Counted from the stretch's first letter, positions 51,876 to 60,750 are shown. The stretch: 64,000 nt of DNA from Streptomyces sp. NBC_01296 (GCF_035984415.1 NZ_CP130721.1:1-64000), one strand, 5' to 3'. The notes: generated by a model not told the origin, from the sequence alone. Translations and numbers: made by a program.

Positions 51876-53428
51876 GCGTGGAGAACGACAGCATGCTGTC
51901 CGGCTTCGACGTGCAGGCCGTCGCCGCGCAGATCCTCGCGCAGCCCGTCCCGGCTCCCCAGGAGTCCGTGGAGACCATGGAGTTCGGCGATGCCCGGGGC
52001 TCCCACGCGGGCGCCGCCGGCATCGCGGCGTCCGCCGGCGAGGCGACGGCGGACGGACTGCTGCCCGACACGCTCAGCGACCGTGGCAACGCCAAACTGT
52101 TCGTCAAGCTCTACAACAACGACTACCGCCACGTCCCCGGCATCGGCTGGTTCCGGTGGGACGGCACCCGCTGGCAGATCGACGAGGACGACACGGTCGT
52201 ATGGGCCGCCGGGGACCTGGCGGAGAGCATCGCCGCCGCCGACCCCCGCGGGATCCACACCTCGGCCGCGCTGCAGCAGCACCGCCGCCGTGCGCTCAGC
52301 ACCAGCGGGATGAACGCGATGCTCACCCAGGCGAAGTCCGCCCCGGGCATGGTGCTCAACGCGGCCCGGCTGGACGCCGACCCGTACGCGCTGTGCACCC
52401 CCGCGGGCGTCGTGGACCTACGCACCGGGCACATACGCCTTGCCGAGCCCACGAAAGACTTCCACTCGCGCTCCACCTCGGCGGCGCCCCGGCCGATGCC
52501 CACCCCGCGCTGGAATCGCTTCCTGACCGACACCTTCGGCGAGGGGGCCGAAGGTGCGCAGATGATCGACTTCCTGCAACTGCTCCTCGGCTACTCCGTC
52601 ACCGGCGACGTGGGTGCGCAGGTCATGCCGTTCCTGTTCGGCTCCGGCAAGAACGGCAAGTCCGTACTGCTGGACGTCCTGATGAAGCTGCTCGGCGACT
52701 ACGCGGACGCGGCGCCCCCCGGGTTCCTGATGGCCCGCCCGTACGAGGGCCACCCGACCGACCTCGCGGAGCTGCACGGCCGACGGGTGATCGTGTGCAG
52801 CGAGGTCAAGCCGGGCGACCGTTTCGACGAGGCCCGCGTCAAGCTGCTCACCGGCGGCGACCGCATCAAGGCGCGCCGGATGCGGCAGGACTTCTTCAGC
52901 TTCGAGCCGACGCACAAGCTGTGGCTGCTCGGCAACCACCGCCCCGAAGTGGGCACCGGCGGCTTCGCGTTCTGGCGGCGCATGCGGCTGATCCCGTTCG
53001 AGCGGGTCGTCTCCGACGACCGCAAGATCGACAACCTGGCGGACATCCTCGTCACCCAGGAGGGTCCGGGCATCCTCAACTGGCTGATAGAGGGGGCCCG
53101 TCGGTACCTCGGCGGCGACAAGGACCTCACGGGCCCCGAGCGGGTCCGCATCGCGACCACGGCGTACGCCGAGACCGAGGACCACACCGGGCGCTTCATC
53201 GGCGAGACCTGCCGGCTCGAACCCGACCTGCGGGCGGAGCAGGCCCGGCTCTACGCGGCCTACAGGAGCTGGTGCCAGAATGAGGGGGCCCCGGCGATCT
53301 CTTCCCGGGCCTTCGCGGCACGCGTCCGCGAGGTGGTGGGGCTGGCGTCGCCCAAGGAGATGATCCTGTCCAACCAGCGCAAGTACTACCCGGGCATCGG
53401 CCTGCTCGCGGACGAGGAGACAGCATGA
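51872..53428 (+). CDS. D5/P4-type replicative helicase, replication module 2
   Basis: The product is 518 aa, a paralogue of 29328-30926. D5_N region LSDRGNAKLFVKLYNNDYRHVPGIGWFRW; Walker A GSGKNGKSV; Walker B-like region RRVIVCSEVKPGDRFDEARVKLLTGGD; LWLLGNHRPEVGTGG; P4-type C-terminus. Between the two copies the region from the KLLTGGD strand to GNHRPEVGTGG is almost unchanged, while the N-terminal ~50 residues differ. GTG start overlaps the primase stop. Confidence 0.92.
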   Translation: MSVENDSMLSGFDVQAVAAQILAQPVPAPQESVETMEFGDARGSHAGAAGIAASAGEATADGLLPDTLSDRGNAKLFVKLYNNDYRHVPGIGWFRWDGTRWQIDEDDTVVWAAGDLAESIAAADPRGIHTSAALQQHRRRALSTSGMNAMLTQAKSAPGMVLNAARLDADPYALCTPAGVVDLRTGHIRLAEPTKDFHSRSTSAAPRPMPTPRWNRFLTDTFGEGAEGAQMIDFLQLLLGYSVTGDVGAQVMPFLFGSGKNGKSVLLDVLMKLLGDYADAAPPGFLMARPYEGHPTDLAELHGRRVIVCSEVKPGDRFDEARVKLLTGGDRIKARRMRQDFFSFEPTHKLWLLGNHRPEVGTGGFAFWRRMRLIPFERVVSDDRKIDNLADILVTQEGPGILNWLIEGARRYLGGDKDLTGPERVRIATTAYAETEDHTGRFIGETCRLEPDLRAEQARLYAAYRSWCQNEGAPAISSRAFAARVREVVGLASPKEMILSNQRKYYPGIGLLADEETA

Positions 53429-53814
53429 GCGCCCTCATCGCAGAGGACGAGATCGTCCACGAAGTGGACCTCGTCTGGCTCGAGGACATCAGCCGGCTCG
53501 ACTACGTCCGCCAGAGCCTCGACCGGCTGCCGACGCGGCGGGGCAGGCCCGCGTACCACCGCGACGGCCGGATGGTCGGGTACGCCCTGCTGGGGCCGAA
53601 GGCCAAGCCGTCGCGCTCCTCCGGCACCTTCCGGCGGCGGGTGTTCTGGCTGCTTCCGCACGACCGGGACACCGCCCCCGACGGGCTGTACGCGCGGGGG
53701 GCGCCGGCCGAGGCCGTGGACGCCCGGACGCTGGGGCCGGGCATCAAGGGCCGCAAGACCGAGCGCTCGGAGGGCGGCCCCATGTCCTCGGCGATGCGCG
53801 AACTGCGGCCGTAG
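53425..53814 (+). CDS. Conserved small protein of replication module 2
   Basis: The product is 129 aa, a paralogue of 31107-31484: LVWLEDISRLDYVRQSLDRLPTRRGRPAYHRDGRMVGY and RRVFWLLPHDRDTAPDGLYARGAP. The start overlaps the helicase stop (ATGA), so here the third gene is fully coupled, whereas in module 1 it is separated by 180 bases. Function unknown; a replication accessory role is inferred from co-conservation. Confidence 0.78.
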   Translation: MSALIAEDEIVHEVDLVWLEDISRLDYVRQSLDRLPTRRGRPAYHRDGRMVGYALLGPKAKPSRSSGTFRRRVFWLLPHDRDTAPDGLYARGAPAEAVDARTLGPGIKGRKTERSEGGPMSSAMRELRP

Positions 53815-54006
53815 ACCGGCCAGACGGTGCCGCCCGCGGCGGGGCAGGGGGCTCGTCTTCGCACTGGACGACAGGGAACTGCACAAGGTGGTCGGGGAAG
53901 GTGCGCGGTACGGGGTGGTTCGCTTCGTGATCGTCCTGATCGGGCCGACGCGGACGCAGTCACCCCATGAGGCAGCGCCGTCCCGTTCCCTTCACTGACA
54001 CCCGTG

Positions 54007-54043
54007 CGCCGCGAGCGGCGAGTCGGCGGCGCGACTCGCGGCG
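54007..54043 (-). terminator. Terminator after the acyl-CoA oxidase gene
   Basis: CGCCGCGAG (54007-54015) pairs with CTCGCGGCG (54035-54043), and an alternative inner stem CGAGTCG/CGACTCG also forms. It lies 6 bases after the stop of the minus-strand oxidase gene. Confidence 0.7.
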
Positions 54044-54049
54044 GCCGGG

Positions 54050-55966
54050 TCAGAAGGCGGCGCTCTCCTGGTAGTGGTCGAGGTAGCCCGCGTTGGCGAT
54101 GGGGACCTCGGCGAGGTACTCGTCCGGCAGGTCGAAGGCGTCCACGAGCGTCATCATGTGCGGGGCGAGCTCCGCGAGGACTGCGTCGATCGTCTGGTGC
54201 AGACCGAGTACGTGCTGCACCGTCAGCCGCTGCTCTGCGAGCAGGTCACCGGTGTGCTGGCGCAGCTGCTGGAGCAGGAACAGCCTGCACAGGTTCGAGA
54301 GCAGCTTGCGGGTCGTGGGGTCGGTCGCCTGCCCCGCCGCCTCTAGGAAGGCGTCGGCCGCCAGCCTGCTTGCATGGGCCGAGACCATCTCCAGCGCGGC
54401 GCCGGAGGACTCGTTCCAGCGGCCGACCGGGTCCCCGGAGGGGCCCTGGCGCAGTGCGATGCGGGCGCGTGCCTGCCAGGTCCGTTCGACGGAGGCGAGC
54501 AAGTCGCGCAGGAAGCGCAGGTCCGTCAGGTCGCGTTCGGCGGCCGGCCGGGTGTCCGAGCTGATGGGGCCCACCTGGTGCCCGAAGACCATCTCGGCGG
54601 CGGCCTTCACCCATATCACCAGGTTGTCGCCCTCTGCAGTGATCCCGCCCTCGATGTTCCCGGGCAGGTCCGAGATCCTGTTGGCGGGGAACAGACCCTG
54701 CGCGCCGCACCGTTCGCGGGACTCGGTCGTGATCTCCCGCGCCTGCCAGGTGATCCAGCCCTTGGCGACGGCGACCAGGCGCTCCACCTCTTCACGCTCC
54801 GCTTCCTGGTGCGCGACGAAGCGGTCCATCACCGTCCGGTGCAGAAAGGTCATGGCGTAGGCGTTCGCGAGGGAGTGCAGCAGCCGGCCGTGGTGGCTGC
54901 GGTGGCGGACTACCGGGATGCGTTGGCCGGTCTTCGGGCCGCCGACGTGCCGGTGGTGCGCATAGCGCACCGCTATGGCCAGCGCGGCCCGTGCCATGCC
55001 CAACGTGCCGGCGCTCATGCAGAGCTTGCCCGCGGTGACGCGGTTGACGGAGCGCAGGAAGCGCTTGCGCCGGTTTCCCAGCGCGCTGGTCAGCGTGCCG
55101 TCCTCGTCCAGCCGGCCGTGGTCGGCCTCCAGCATGGCCTCACGCGGCAGCCATACGTGGTCGAAGGACGTGAGGCAGTGGTCGACCGGCGTTCCCGTGC
55201 GGTGCGGCAGCTGGCGGACGGTGACCCCGGGCAGGTGCCCGGCGTGGTCGCTCAGCGGGGTCAGGAACAGGAAGATGCCCTGGTCCTCGCCGTCGACCAG
55301 GAGCCGAGCCGCGACCACGGCGCTCTTCGGACCGCCGATGAGGCTGGTGTTGGGCATGAACTTGCGCGCACCCGGATTGGGTGTGTTCAGGATGAAGCCG
55401 TCCGTCGCCCGGTCGAAGACGGCGACGGTCTGCAGTGAGGCGACATCGTTGCCGTGTGCCAGCTCGGTGCACAGGAAGGTCCCGATGCGCTGCATCGAGG
55501 TGAAGGCGGACAGTTCCCGTCCGTAGAAATCGTGGTCGAGCAGGCTCCCCATGAAGAGGTTGTAGTGGATGCTCGCCATGGTGCACAGGCCCCCGTCCAC
55601 GAACCCGGTCCACTCGTGGAGCCCGGCCAGCAGCCGGGCGTCGTGCGCCAGCGCCGCCGGATCGTCGACCGTGCTGTTGACCAGACGCAGACGCTCGTAG
55701 GAAACCGCCGTCCGCTCGTCCGGAGTCAGCTCCGGAAGGTAGGAGAAGGCCTTGCCGGCGAGGAGTCGCCGCCAGCCCCCGTGGACCCGCTCGCGGTCGT
55801 CGCGGTCGAAGAGCAGGTGGGTCAGCTCTTGGGTGGCAGATCTGGGGCGAGGCTTGGTCGAGCCCCGCTGAGCAGGCAAAACGCTGATCGGGGCGGGGTG
55901 GCGGTCAACCACACCATTCCCGCTGCGTCGATAGGTCTCCGCATACTCACGCGTCAGTGCCAACAT
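54050..55966 (-). CDS. aco: Acyl-CoA oxidase, Aco-like (butenolide autoregulator biosynthesis)
   Basis: The product is 638 aa, a peroxisomal-type acyl-CoA oxidase/dehydrogenase: GFVDGGLCTMASIHYNLFMGSLLDHDFYGRELSAFTSMQRIGTFLCTELAHGNDVASLQT, GPKTGQRIPVVRHRSHHGRLLH, and LPGNIEGGITAEGDNLVIWVKAAAEMVFGHQVGP. FAD dehydrogenation of an acyl-CoA is the expected reaction. Its placement divergent from a receptor-type TetR gene followed by a P450 gene matches aco-avaR1-cyp17, which makes avenolide in S. avermitilis. Two ARE-like sites lie in its promoter. The assignment rests on family plus synteny. Confidence 0.85.
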   Translation of the reverse strand: MLALTREYAETYRRSGNGVVDRHPAPISVLPAQRGSTKPRPRSATQELTHLLFDRDDRERVHGGWRRLLAGKAFSYLPELTPDERTAVSYERLRLVNSTVDDPAALAHDARLLAGLHEWTGFVDGGLCTMASIHYNLFMGSLLDHDFYGRELSAFTSMQRIGTFLCTELAHGNDVASLQTVAVFDRATDGFILNTPNPGARKFMPNTSLIGGPKSAVVAARLLVDGEDQGIFLFLTPLSDHAGHLPGVTVRQLPHRTGTPVDHCLTSFDHVWLPREAMLEADHGRLDEDGTLTSALGNRRKRFLRSVNRVTAGKLCMSAGTLGMARAALAIAVRYAHHRHVGGPKTGQRIPVVRHRSHHGRLLHSLANAYAMTFLHRTVMDRFVAHQEAEREEVERLVAVAKGWITWQAREITTESRERCGAQGLFPANRISDLPGNIEGGITAEGDNLVIWVKAAAEMVFGHQVGPISSDTRPAAERDLTDLRFLRDLLASVERTWQARARIALRQGPSGDPVGRWNESSGAALEMVSAHASRLAADAFLEAAGQATDPTTRKLLSNLCRLFLLQQLRQHTGDLLAEQRLTVQHVLGLHQTIDAVLAELAPHMMTLVDAFDLPDEYLAEVPIANAGYLDHYQESAAF

Positions 55967-56017
55967 CGGACCATCCCCCCGTTAGGAACCGAAGTACAAG
56001 TTACGCAGAGCCCAAAG

Positions 56018-56080
56018 ATACGAACTAACCGGTTTTGTTTTCAAGACCTGACATGAAAAACCGGTGCCCTGGTTTTTTTC
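56018..56080. promoter_or_regulatory. Two ARE-like operators between aco and receptor gene
   Basis: Site 1 (56018-56042) is centred on AACCGGTT with flanking ACGAAC and TTTGTTTTC. Site 2 (56054-56080) has GAAAAACC...GGTTTTTTTC arms. Both fit the AT-rich palindromes with AACCG/CGGTT cores bound by butyrolactone/butenolide receptors. They lie in the divergent promoter, so the receptor probably controls aco and itself. Confidence 0.75.
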
Positions 56081-56232
56081 TCGGAAGGCGGATATAGTCG
56101 AGGATGGCTTGGTTGGCATTTCGGCTGACCAGGGGTGATATCGGACGGTAGCGCGGTGAACACGCCGCGTGAGCACGGGGGAGAGTGCAAACCTGGCGGT
56201 TTGTTCTTGTCCCGAGTGGTAGCGGAGGATGT

Positions 56233-56919
56233 ATGGCGCGGCAAGAGCGAGCCATTCGTACACGGCAGAAGATCCTGGTCGCGGCGGCGGAGCTGTTCGA
56301 CGAGGTCGGCTACGAGTCCGCGACGATCTCCGAAGTGCTCAAGAAATCCGGGGTGACCAAGGGAGCGCTCTACTTCCACTTCACCTCGAAGGAAGAGCTC
56401 GCCCAGGCAGTGCTGGCCGGGCAGGTGGGAGCCCTGCCGCCGGTACCGGAGTCGGAACTGTTCCTGCAGCAGAGCTTGGACGAGGCACTGGTCCTCGCCC
56501 ACCTGCTGCACAAGGGCGACCCATTGGTACGGGGGAGCGTGCGGCTCACTGTGGACCAGGGCACCCCGGTCGACGGCCTGGACCGCCGCATCCCCATGCA
56601 GGGCTGGAACGACCACAATACGGCGCTGCTCACCCGTGCGAAGGAGTGCGGGGAACTCCTTCCGCACGTCGACATCGAGGCCACCGCCAAGATGTTCACC
56701 GGCAGCTTCACCGGCGTCCAGGTTCTCTCGAAGATCATGACCGGGCACGCGGACATGGTGGAACGGGTGACCGACCTGATGCGGACGCTGCTGACCGCGA
56801 TCGCCATGCCCGGGGTGCTGGTGCGCCTCGACTTCGCCGCGGACCGCGCGGAGCGCGTGTACGAAGCGGCCGTCAGGCTGCGCGCCGCGAAGGCCGAGGC
56901 GGCGTCCGAGGCGGCCTAG
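56233..56919 (+). CDS. Butenolide receptor-type TetR regulator (AvaR1-like)
   Basis: The product is 228 aa. HTH: AAELFDEVGYESATISEVLKKSGVTKGALYFHFTSKEELAQAVLAGQ. The ligand domain keeps VRLTVDQGTP and MQGWNDHNTALLTRAKECGELLPHVD (the conserved Trp) and MFTGSFTGVQVLSKIMTG. This is the ArpA/ScbR/AvaR receptor class. ATG at 56233 with GGAGG just upstream. Divergent from aco and 101 bases upstream of the P450 gene, as in the avenolide locus. Predicted to bind the ARE-like sites until ligand is present. Confidence 0.9.
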   Translation: MARQERAIRTRQKILVAAAELFDEVGYESATISEVLKKSGVTKGALYFHFTSKEELAQAVLAGQVGALPPVPESELFLQQSLDEALVLAHLLHKGDPLVRGSVRLTVDQGTPVDGLDRRIPMQGWNDHNTALLTRAKECGELLPHVDIEATAKMFTGSFTGVQVLSKIMTGHADMVERVTDLMRTLLTAIAMPGVLVRLDFAADRAERVYEAAVRLRAAKAEAASEAA

Positions 56920-57020
56920 CGCCGTCGAACGGAACGGGGGAGGGGGCGCGATGTTCTCCTCGGTGCGCGTGAGTGTGATGGCGCACGGAAACGCAACGAC
57001 CAACCGAATGGAGTGCACAG

Positions 57021-58250
57021 ATGGACATGGCTGCTTGCCCGTACGCGCTGGACGTGGCGGGGCGGGACATCGCGGGTGAGGTCGCGATGCTCCGGAAGCA
57101 GGCACCGGCGGTCGAGGTGGAGCTCCCGGGCGGGGTCCGCGCCTGGGCCGTGGTGGGCCAGCAGCACGTCGAGCGCCTGCTGCTCGACCCGCGGGTCTCC
57201 AAGGACGCCCGACGGCACTGGCCGGAGTTCATCGACGGGCGAATAACGCCCGAGTGGCCGCTCTATCCCTGGGTGGCCAACGAGAACATGCTGTTCGCCT
57301 ACGGCCAGGAACACAGTCGGCTGCGCCGCCTTGTCGCAGGGGCGTTCACGGCGCGGCGGTCCGCGGCCCTGCGGCCCCGGGTCGAGGAGCTGACCGCCGA
57401 GCTGCTCGACGGACTGGACTCCGTGCCGGCCGGCCAGCCCGTCGACCTGCGTTCCGCGTTCGCGGAACTGCTGCCCCTGCGGGTGATATGCGAGCTGTTC
57501 GGAGTCGAGCGGGGCGCCGGGCGGGAGGCGCTGGCGGCCGCCCTGCACACCGTGTTCAGCACGACGGTCTCGGCGGACGAGATGGAAGCCGCGCGCATGA
57601 CGGCCTTCGGGCTGCTGGCCGAGCACGTGGCGGCCAAGCGGGCCGATCCAGGCGACGACCTGACGTCCTCGCTGATCGAGGCCCGGGACAACGGCGACGC
57701 GCTCACCGAGGCCGAATTGCTCGGCTCCCTTTTCCTGCTGATCGCGGCGGGCCAGGACACCACGTCCGGGCTGATCACCAACGCCCTGGGCGCGCTGCTG
57801 TCCCATCCCGGGCAGCTGGCGCACGTACGGGAGGGCCGGGCCGGCTGGGAGGACGTGGTCGCCGAGACGCTGCGGGTCCACGGCCCCGTGAGCTACTCGC
57901 CCATGCGCTTCGCGGTGGAGGACATCGACCTGGACGGGGTCAAGATCCGGCAGGGCGACGCCATCCTCGTCTCCTTCGCGGGCGGCGGCCGCGACCCGGA
58001 GCGGTACGGGGCGGACGCCGCGGAGTTCGATCTGCTGCGCACCGACCGCGACACCTTCGGATTCGGCCACGGCGTGCACCGCTGCCTGGGCGCCCCACTG
58101 GCCGTACTGGAGGCCACCACCGCCCTCGCGGCGTTCTTCGACCGCTACCCGGACGTGGCCCTCGGCTGCCCGGAACAGGACCTGGAGCCGCTGCCCACCT
58201 TCATACTGAACGGCTATGCGGCTCTGCCGGTGGTGCTGCGCCAGGCTTGA
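57021..58250 (+). CDS. cyp17: Cytochrome P450, Cyp17-like (butenolide biosynthesis)
   Basis: The product is 409 aa. P450 hallmarks: I-helix LLIAAGQDTTSGLI (AGQDTT variant of AGxET), ExxR in DVVAETLRVHGPV, and heme loop FGFGHGVHRCLGAPLAVLE with the axial Cys. Soluble bacterial class needing ferredoxin partners, none of which is nearby. By synteny with aco and the receptor gene it probably hydroxylates the butenolide precursor. A strong terminator follows. Confidence 0.88.
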   Translation: MDMAACPYALDVAGRDIAGEVAMLRKQAPAVEVELPGGVRAWAVVGQQHVERLLLDPRVSKDARRHWPEFIDGRITPEWPLYPWVANENMLFAYGQEHSRLRRLVAGAFTARRSAALRPRVEELTAELLDGLDSVPAGQPVDLRSAFAELLPLRVICELFGVERGAGREALAAALHTVFSTTVSADEMEAARMTAFGLLAEHVAAKRADPGDDLTSSLIEARDNGDALTEAELLGSLFLLIAAGQDTTSGLITNALGALLSHPGQLAHVREGRAGWEDVVAETLRVHGPVSYSPMRFAVEDIDLDGVKIRQGDAILVSFAGGGRDPERYGADAAEFDLLRTDRDTFGFGHGVHRCLGAPLAVLEATTALAAFFDRYPDVALGCPEQDLEPLPTFILNGYAALPVVLRQA

Positions 58251-58286
58251 GCGGGTGCCGGACACGGCGTACCGGACAGAGCCACA

Positions 58287-58315
58287 GGCTCCGCGGCGAA
58301 CTCGGCCGCGGAGCC
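58287..58315 (+). terminator. Terminator of the P450 gene
   Basis: A perfect 11-bp stem GGCTCCGCGGC/GCCGCGGAGCC (58287-58297 with 58305-58315) is followed by TTTCTGTT, 36 bases after the stop. Confidence 0.9.
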
Positions 58316-58399
58316 TTTCTGTTGTGTCCGGACGGTAGGCAGGGAGCCTTCGCCGCTCCTTCTCCCCGTGGATTCGACGGGCGTCCTTCGACCGTGCAC

Positions 58400-58423
58400 A
58401 GAAACCGCACTAGCGGTTTGTTG
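58400..58423. promoter_or_regulatory. ARE-like palindrome (AAACCGC-ACTA-GCGGTTT)
   Basis: A perfect 7-bp dyad AAACCGC/GCGGTTT with 4-base centre, followed by GTT, lies after the P450 terminator in the 734-base region before the second receptor gene. Same core as the site at 58790. The span between the two sites has no supported gene. Confidence 0.75.
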
Positions 58424-58789
58424 AAGTCGGATCGTATGCCGAATGGGTGGAGTCATCTGCCGGTGGACGGCCCCGCAGGGGGCGGAGCGTGGTCGGAAAC
58501 CACCACCCCCGGCACCTATCGCAGATCCCTGTGCGGCGGCGGAGGGGCCTGATCGCGGCCCTGGTGTCCCGCTTGTTCTCAGCCAGGCTGTAGAGCCGTT
58601 GCCGTCCCGTCCTGCTTCACGATCCGTCTGTCGCACGTGGTGGAACGGTCCGTTGATCGTGATGAAGATCTTGCCTGTGTGTCATGTGTCGCCCGGGTCG
58701 GGCGTGTCGTCGGCGCAGCCCGTTCGCATACACCTGTCTGAACTCGGCGCACCGCTGCCGGTAGTGATGCGTTCAGCTCCGCAATACTA

Positions 58790-58814
58790 TTAAAACCGCG
58801 CAAGCGGTTTGTTA
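58790..58814. promoter_or_regulatory. ARE-like palindrome (AAACCGC-GCAA-GCGGTTT)
   Basis: A second perfect AAACCGC/GCGGTTT dyad with GTT following lies about 170 bases before the second receptor gene, directly after TACTAT (58785-58790), a possible -10 box. Binding of a receptor here would block that promoter. Confidence 0.75.
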
Positions 58815-58983
58815 GACTCTCGGGTAGTGGGGCTCGCTGCATCGTGGGGAGCGGCCTGGTGTGACTGTGAGCGGTGGTGCCGGGGGCGCCGGCGAGTCCA
58901 GCTCCCCGGCCGGCTTCGTCGCAGCTTCCCTGGCCGCCTGCCCTCCGCAGGCGTGGCAACCCCTTGCAGTGACGGAGTAGTTG

Positions 58984-59604
58984 ATGGTCAAACAGGAACG
59001 CGCGGTGCGAACGCGCGACACCCTGATCCGGTCCGCGGCCGAGATCTTCGACCGGGAGGGGTTCGCGGTGGCGTCACTCACCGCGATCAGTACGCTGGCC
59101 GGGGTGAGCAACGGCGCGCTGCACCACCACTTCACCAGCAAGGCCGCGCTGACCGACGCGGTCGAGGAGGCGGCGCTGGCCCGGCTGCTGGCCGTCACCG
59201 AAGCCGGGCTCCCGCTCGGGGCAAGCCGTATACAGCTCCTGGTCGACGTGACCCATCGGCTGGCGACTGCGCTGCGCGGGGACGTGGTGCTGCGGGCCGG
59301 GTTCGAGCTGAGCGGTGAGATGTCCCGCCCGCCGCATATCGACCTGCGCGAGTGGTGGCGGCGCTGGGTCGCGGAGACGCTCAGACAGGCCGACTCCGAG
59401 GGTGAGTTGCGCCCGGATGTCACTGCTTCGGACGTGGTGAGCGCTGTCGTGGCCGCCACCGTGGGGTTCGAGGTGCTGGGGGCGCGGGAGGCGGCGTGGC
59501 TTTCGGCCTCCACCATCACCCGGTTCTGGCGCCTGCTGCTGCCGACGGTCGTGTCGGCGGCCCTTCTCGCGGACCTCGACTCCAAGGGGACCGGCCCGCT
59601 GTAG
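58984..59604 (+). CDS. Receptor-homologue TetR regulator (AvaR2/pseudo-receptor type)
   Basis: The product is 206 aa. HTH: AAEIFDREGFAVASLTAISTLAGVSNGALHHHFTSKAALTDAV, with NGALHHHF instead of KGALYFHF. The ligand domain has FELSGEMSRPPHIDLREWWRRW. Such divergent homologues often act as pseudo-receptors that respond to antibiotics rather than butyrolactones. The ARE-like site at 58790 suggests auto- or cross-regulation. ATG at 58984 with GGAG upstream. Confidence 0.87.
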   Translation: MVKQERAVRTRDTLIRSAAEIFDREGFAVASLTAISTLAGVSNGALHHHFTSKAALTDAVEEAALARLLAVTEAGLPLGASRIQLLVDVTHRLATALRGDVVLRAGFELSGEMSRPPHIDLREWWRRWVAETLRQADSEGELRPDVTASDVVSAVVAATVGFEVLGAREAAWLSASTITRFWRLLLPTVVSAALLADLDSKGTGPL

Positions 59605-59614
59605 TTGCCCCTGA

Positions 59615-59650
59615 GCCCCGGTCTTCGTGGATGCGCACGAAGACCGGGGC
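59615..59650 (+). terminator. Terminator of the second receptor gene
   Basis: A perfect 15-bp stem (GCCCCGGTCTTCGTG at 59615-59629 with 59636-59650) and 6-base loop lie 10 bases after the stop. Confidence 0.92.
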
Positions 59651-59802
59651 TTCCCCATGTTCCAGACCTCTTAGTTTGTTTGACTCGCCTCTCGGTCAGC
59701 CCTAGAGGGGAGATGGAGCGACTCATGGGGCGGACCCGCTGCGGCCTGTCCTGTATTTATGCAGGTCAAGGCGATGCTTGAGGGTTCGTTAGGTGAGCTA
59801 AG

Positions 59803-59858
59803 AAATAAAAACAGCACGGTCGGTTTCATATTGACAAACCGCCAGTCCTGTTTTTTAC
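59803..59858. promoter_or_regulatory. Two ARE-like operators in the SARP promoter
   Basis: Site A (59803-59830, AAAACAG...CGGTTT) and site B (59833-59858, ACAAACCGCC...CTGTTTTTT) lie 35-90 bases before the SARP GTG in an AT-rich stretch. Both share AAACNG/CGGTTT or CNGTTT arms with the other sites in this block, placing the SARP gene under receptor control. Confidence 0.65.
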
Positions 59859-59892
59859 TGAGTGAGGCTCATCCACGGACAGGGGAGTACGC

Positions 59893-60750
59893 GTGGACAT
59901 CGAAGTACTGGGCACACTGGCGGTTCGGGAGCATGGAGTCTCCGTAACGCCGACAGCCCCCAAGCCGCGACAGGTGCTGGCGCTGCTCGCGCTCCATGCC
60001 GATCAGGTCGTCCCGGTGTCGGCTCTGATCGAGGAGCTGTGGGCGGGTGCACCGCCGCGCAGCGCACGCACCACGCTGCAGACCTACGTGCTGCAGCTGC
60101 GGGCCCTCATCGCGAGTGCACTGGAGCAGGGCGCGGCCGCCGCGGAAGGCGGCGAAGGTGTCGCGGGCGCCGCAGGTCGACGCACCGCCAAGGACGTGCT
60201 CGTCACGCTGCCCGGCGGCTACCTGCTCAACAGCGGCGGCGGCACCAGCGACGTCCGCGAGTTCGACCGGCTCGCCGGCATCGGCTACCGGGCGATGGAC
60301 GCGGGCGACTTCCCGGGCGCGGCCCGGCAGCTGCGCGAGGCGCTGGCCCTGTGGTCGGGGCCGGCCTTCGCCGACGTGCACGGCGGGATCCAGCTGGACA
60401 TGGAGGCGCGGCGGCTCGAGGAGACCCGGCTCTGCGCGCTCGACCAGCGCATCGAGGCCGATCTGCGGCTCGGGCGGCACCGCGAGCTGCTCGCCGAGCT
60501 GACCGTGCTGGCCAGTCGGTACCGCACCCACGAGAACCTGCACGGCCAGTTCATGCTGGCCCTGCACCGCTCTGGCCGCCGAGGCGAGGCCCTCGACGTC
60601 TACCAGCGGCTGCGCGCCACCCTGGTGCGCGAACTCGGGCTCGAGCCGTCGGCCGCCCTGCGCCGGCTGCAGCGCTCGATCCTGATGGCCAGCCCCGAGA
60701 GTCCGGTGGCCACGGACACGAACAGCGAGCGACTCGTACGCGTGGGCTGA
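59893..60750 (+). CDS. SARP-family pathway activator
   Basis: The product is 285 aa. OmpR-type winged helix: MDIEVLGTLAVREHGVSVTPTAPKPRQVLALLALHADQVVPVSALIEELW and PPRSARTTLQTYVLQLRALI. The bacterial transcriptional activation domain follows (DVREFDRLAGIGYRAMDAGDFPGAARQLREALALWSGPAFADV ... HENLHGQFMLALHRSGRRGEALDVYQRLR). The length is that of small SARPs (DnrI/ActII-4). They activate biosynthetic promoters via direct repeats. GTG at 59893 with GGGAG. Probably turns on the PKS operon downstream. Confidence 0.92.
   Translation: MDIEVLGTLAVREHGVSVTPTAPKPRQVLALLALHADQVVPVSALIEELWAGAPPRSARTTLQTYVLQLRALIASALEQGAAAAEGGEGVAGAAGRRTAKDVLVTLPGGYLLNSGGGTSDVREFDRLAGIGYRAMDAGDFPGAARQLREALALWSGPAFADVHGGIQLDMEARRLEETRLCALDQRIEADLRLGRHRELLAELTVLASRYRTHENLHGQFMLALHRSGRRGEALDVYQRLRATLVRELGLEPSAALRRLQRSILMASPESPVATDTNSERLVRVG

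Noticed and set aside
59759..59947. A 62-codon ORF across the SARP promoter
   Set aside because: It overlaps ARE-like sites and the SARP start, and is AT-rich promoter DNA without a start signal.
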